From Pseudomonas pseudonitroreducens (GTDB taxonomy: Bacteria > Pseudomonadota > Gammaproteobacteria > Pseudomonadales > Pseudomonadaceae): 64,000 bases of DNA. The notes beneath the pieces were generated by a model. It saw only the letters and a list, made by a program, of their open reading frames with translations. It was not told the DNA's origin and did no database searches. The stretch covers positions 124,001 through 188,000 of the forward strand of contig NZ_BQHJ01000010.1 in assembly GCF_021603645.1 (NCBI RefSeq). The letters run 5' to 3'. The translations under genes and the position numbers were made by a program. Shown here piece by piece: positions 62,289 through 64,000 of the stretch. The stretch's first letter is position 1; every line of letters starts with the position of its first letter.

Positions 62289-63853
62289 CCCGCCCGGCTG
62301 CCTTCCCAGAAATGCTCCGCCAGCATCCGCAGTTCCGCCGACAGTTCCGCCATGCGCGCTGCGCTGCGCTGGCAGGTGCCGACCTTTTCCGCGTTGCTGT
62401 CGGCTGAGCCGCGGATGGCGTGCAGGCTGCGCTGCACGTCTTCGCTGGCGACGCCCTGTTCCTCGATGGCCTCGGCGATTTCCAGGCTCATGCGCTGGAT
62501 TGCCGAGACCTGCTCGCTGATCTGTTCCAGCGTGCCCGCCGCCTGCCCGGCCTGCTCCAGGCTGGCAACCGCCTGCTCACAGCAGTGCCAGAGTGCGCGC
62601 ACCGAATCCTCGGCGCCCTGCTGAAGGTTGCCGACCAGTGACTGGATGTCCCGTGCGGAATTCTCCGTACGCGACGCAAGCGCCCGCACCTCGTCGGCGA
62701 CCACCGCAAAACCACGCCCGCTTTCCCCGGCGCGCGCGGCCTCGATGGCGGCGTTCAGCGCTAGCAGGTTGGTCTGACCGGCCACATCGCGGATCACCTC
62801 GAGCATCCGCGAGATTGCCTCGCTGTGTTCCTTCTGCTGCTCCACGGCCGTGCTGGCCGCGCGCACGCCGGCTTCCAGCGCGGCCAGTTGGCCGCGCGTG
62901 CCGTGCACGTCCTGATGCCCGGACTGGGTAATGCGCTCGCTGCACTGCGCCGCCACCGCACTGTGCTGTGCGTGGCGGGCGACTTCCTGCACGCTCTGCG
63001 CCAGCTGCTGCATGGCGCTGGCGACCTGTTCGGTCTCGCGCTGCTGCAACTGCGACGCGGCGCTGCCGCCGGCCATGGCGTCGGCCAGTGCCGCGGAGTG
63101 CTCGGCCAACTGCTGCGAGGCGTCTGCCATGCGTCCGACCACTGCGGCGGTTTCCGCCTCCAGCATGCGGAAGGCGAAGTCCAGCTCGCCGAATTCGTCC
63201 TTGCGACCGGAGTAGAGCTGCTGGCTCAGCGGGTTATCGGCGATCTTCCGCGCCCGCCCGAGCAGCGCGCCCAGCGGTTGCAGGCGCAGCACCAGCCAGG
63301 CGCCCGAGGCGCCCAGCGCCAGCAGGAATGCCAGCAGCGTCAGCTTGGGCAGCAGCAGTGCGAGCAGGGCACCGCCTGCCTGCGCCAGCACCATCCCGAT
63401 CAGCAGTTGCGCCAGCAGCGGCAGACGAGGACGGTTCAATTTCGCCCCTTCGCGCAGGCGCTTGTAAAGGCGCTCCGCGGCGTCCACCTGTTCGGCGCCG
63501 GGGCGGGTGCGCACCGACTGGTACTCCACCACCTTGCCGCCATGGCGAATCGGCGTGACGAAGGCGCTGACCCAGTAGTGATCGCCGTTCTTGCAGCGGT
63601 TCTTCACCAGGCCCATCCAGCTGCGGCCCGCCTGCAGCGTCTGCCAGAGGTGGGCAAAGGCGGCAGGCGGCATGTCCGGGTGGCGCACGCGGTTGTGGTT
63701 GAAGCCCAGCAGCTCCTCGCTCGCGAAGCCGCTGATCTTGATGAAGTCCGGGTTCACATGGGTGACCGCGCCCTTGAGATCGGTGGTGGAGAGGATATTG
63801 GCGTTGCCGGGTACGTCCACCTGGCGCCCGCTGACGGGCAGGTTCTGCTTCAT
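62285..63853 (-). CDS. Aer-type PAS methyl-accepting chemotaxis receptor
   Basis: A 522-residue receptor: PAS domain (~18-120, [20 protein letters not shown] and [20 protein letters not shown]), membrane segment (~150-200), HAMP-like stretch (~205-255) and a methyl-accepting signalling domain (~260-520) with the hairpin [23 protein letters not shown]-before-membrane layout and length match Pseudomonas Aer proteins, which sense redox or oxygen through FAD. ATG 63853 overlaps the stop of the upstream EAL gene (ATGA), so the two are coupled; the longer frame would read into that gene. Confidence 0.88.
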   Translation of the reverse strand: MKQNLPVSGRQVDVPGNANILSTTDLKGAVTHVNPDFIKISGFASEELLGFNHNRVRHPDMPPAAFAHLWQTLQAGRSWMGLVKNRCKNGDHYWVSAFVTPIRHGGKVVEYQSVRTRPGAEQVDAAERLYKRLREGAKLNRPRLPLLAQLLIGMVLAQAGGALLALLLPKLTLLAFLLALGASGAWLVLRLQPLGALLGRARKIADNPLSQQLYSGRKDEFGELDFAFRMLEAETAAVVGRMADASQQLAEHSAALADAMAGGSAASQLQQRETEQVASAMQQLAQSVQEVARHAQHSAVAAQCSERITQSGHQDVHGTRGQLAALEAGVRAASTAVEQQKEHSEAISRMLEVIRDVAGQTNLLALNAAIEAARAGESGRGFAVVADEVRALASRTENSARDIQSLVGNLQQGAEDSVRALWHCCEQAVASLEQAGQAAGTLEQISEQVSAIQRMSLEIAEAIEEQGVASEDVQRSLHAIRGSADSNAEKVGTCQRSAARMAELSAELRMLAEHFWEGSRAG

Positions 63854-64000
63854 CGCTGGTGCTCCAGGCTGGTCTGGAACAGTTGCTCCGGCGCCAGCGG
63901 CTTGCTGAACAGGAAGCCCTGGGCGTGGCGACAACCTTCCTGGCGCAGGAAGTCGAGATGTTCCTGGCGCTCCACGCCCTCGGCCACCACTTCCAGGCCG
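63850..64000 (-). CDS. C-terminal end of an EAL-domain protein, 5' part outside window
   Basis: 49 codons and a TGA are visible on the minus strand: [20 protein letters not shown], then [20 protein letters not shown], then FQTSLEHQR. This is the last part of an EAL c-di-GMP phosphodiesterase domain, with the VVAEGVE and QGFLFSKPL motifs. In P. putida an aer gene is cotranscribed with a c-di-GMP enzyme gene, from memory; the ATGA overlap here suggests the same arrangement. Domains further upstream are unknown. Confidence 0.9.
   Translation of the reverse strand, partial: GLEVVAEGVERQEHLDFLRQEGCRHAQGFLFSKPLAPEQLFQTSLEHQR

Overview
The window is a stretch of Pseudomonas chromosome. GC content is high, coding density is about 90 percent, and the gene order dbpA, cold-shock gene, creBCD, fiuAIR, NCS1 permease/LysR/enol-lactonase, glcB, rarD, srkA, modE, comF, bioBFHCD and a run of acyl-CoA dehydrogenases matches, from memory, the P. 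aeruginosa PA0453 to PA0508 region. The flanks (malic enzyme on the left; PhoX, an FNR-like regulator, gamma-glutamyl-polyamine genes and an Aer/EAL pair on the right) are not next to that block in P. aeruginosa as far as I recall, so this is probably a relative in the wider P. aeruginosa group. No rRNA, tRNA, CRISPR array, prophage or intact insertion sequence was seen.

Layout. 1-4.4 kb: end of an M48 peptidase gene, single-domain malic enzyme, PAP2 lipoprotein, solute-binding protein. 4.5-13.9 kb: FUSC membrane protein, DbpA helicase, cold-shock protein, two retropepsin-like periplasmic proteins, an MFS pump, tandem DUF2780 proteins and a PlsC-type acyltransferase. 14.0-18.5 kb: the CreBC two-component system, CreD and two small downstream genes. 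18.5-21.1 kb: GST, a Vgb-like propeller protein and a PP2C-type phosphatase. 21.5-25.7 kb: ferrichrome receptor FiuA with its FecR/FecI-type regulators. 25.8-33.9 kb: GST, LysR, enol-lactonase, NCS1 permease, malate synthase G, GNAT and ACT proteins. 34.6-39.2 kb: RarD, SrkA, a very short ModA-like protein, ModE, ComF and a small membrane protein. 39.4-44.5 kb: biotin operon and a 78-residue protein that looks like flagellar rod termini. 44.7-52.0 kb: three paralogous acyl-CoA dehydrogenases with a diguanylate cyclase between the first two. 52.4-60 kb: LysR, MOSC, PhoX, FNR-like regulator and COG4705 membrane protein. 58.4-62.3 kb: gamma-glutamyl-polyamine oxidase, regulator and ligase, then a Pmp3 peptide. 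62.3-64 kb: Aer-type receptor overlapping the end of an EAL-domain gene.

The spaces between genes are heavily colonised by short palindromic repeats of at least five families: (A) GAGCGAGCTTGCTCGCGAA, (B) GAGCGGACTnnGTCCGCGAT, (C) CCCTCACCCnnnCCCTCTCCC, (D) GTAGGGCGAATAAC and (E) a 140-bp inverted-repeat element. Most A and B copies are inverted pairs (REPINs). They lie inside the biotin operon, supply the stop codons of several genes, and form one 148-bp tandem duplication. No RAYT transposase gene is in the window.

The most interesting signals are an FNR-family regulator lacking the third iron-sulfur cysteine, a 50-bp near-perfect inverted repeat in front of the polyamine genes, a perfect 22-bp palindrome followed by an orphan terminator (possible small RNA), a cluster of DnaA-box-like 9-mers in a 647-bp gene-free region, and 11-bp-spaced repeats upstream of creD with the spacing of a CreB site.
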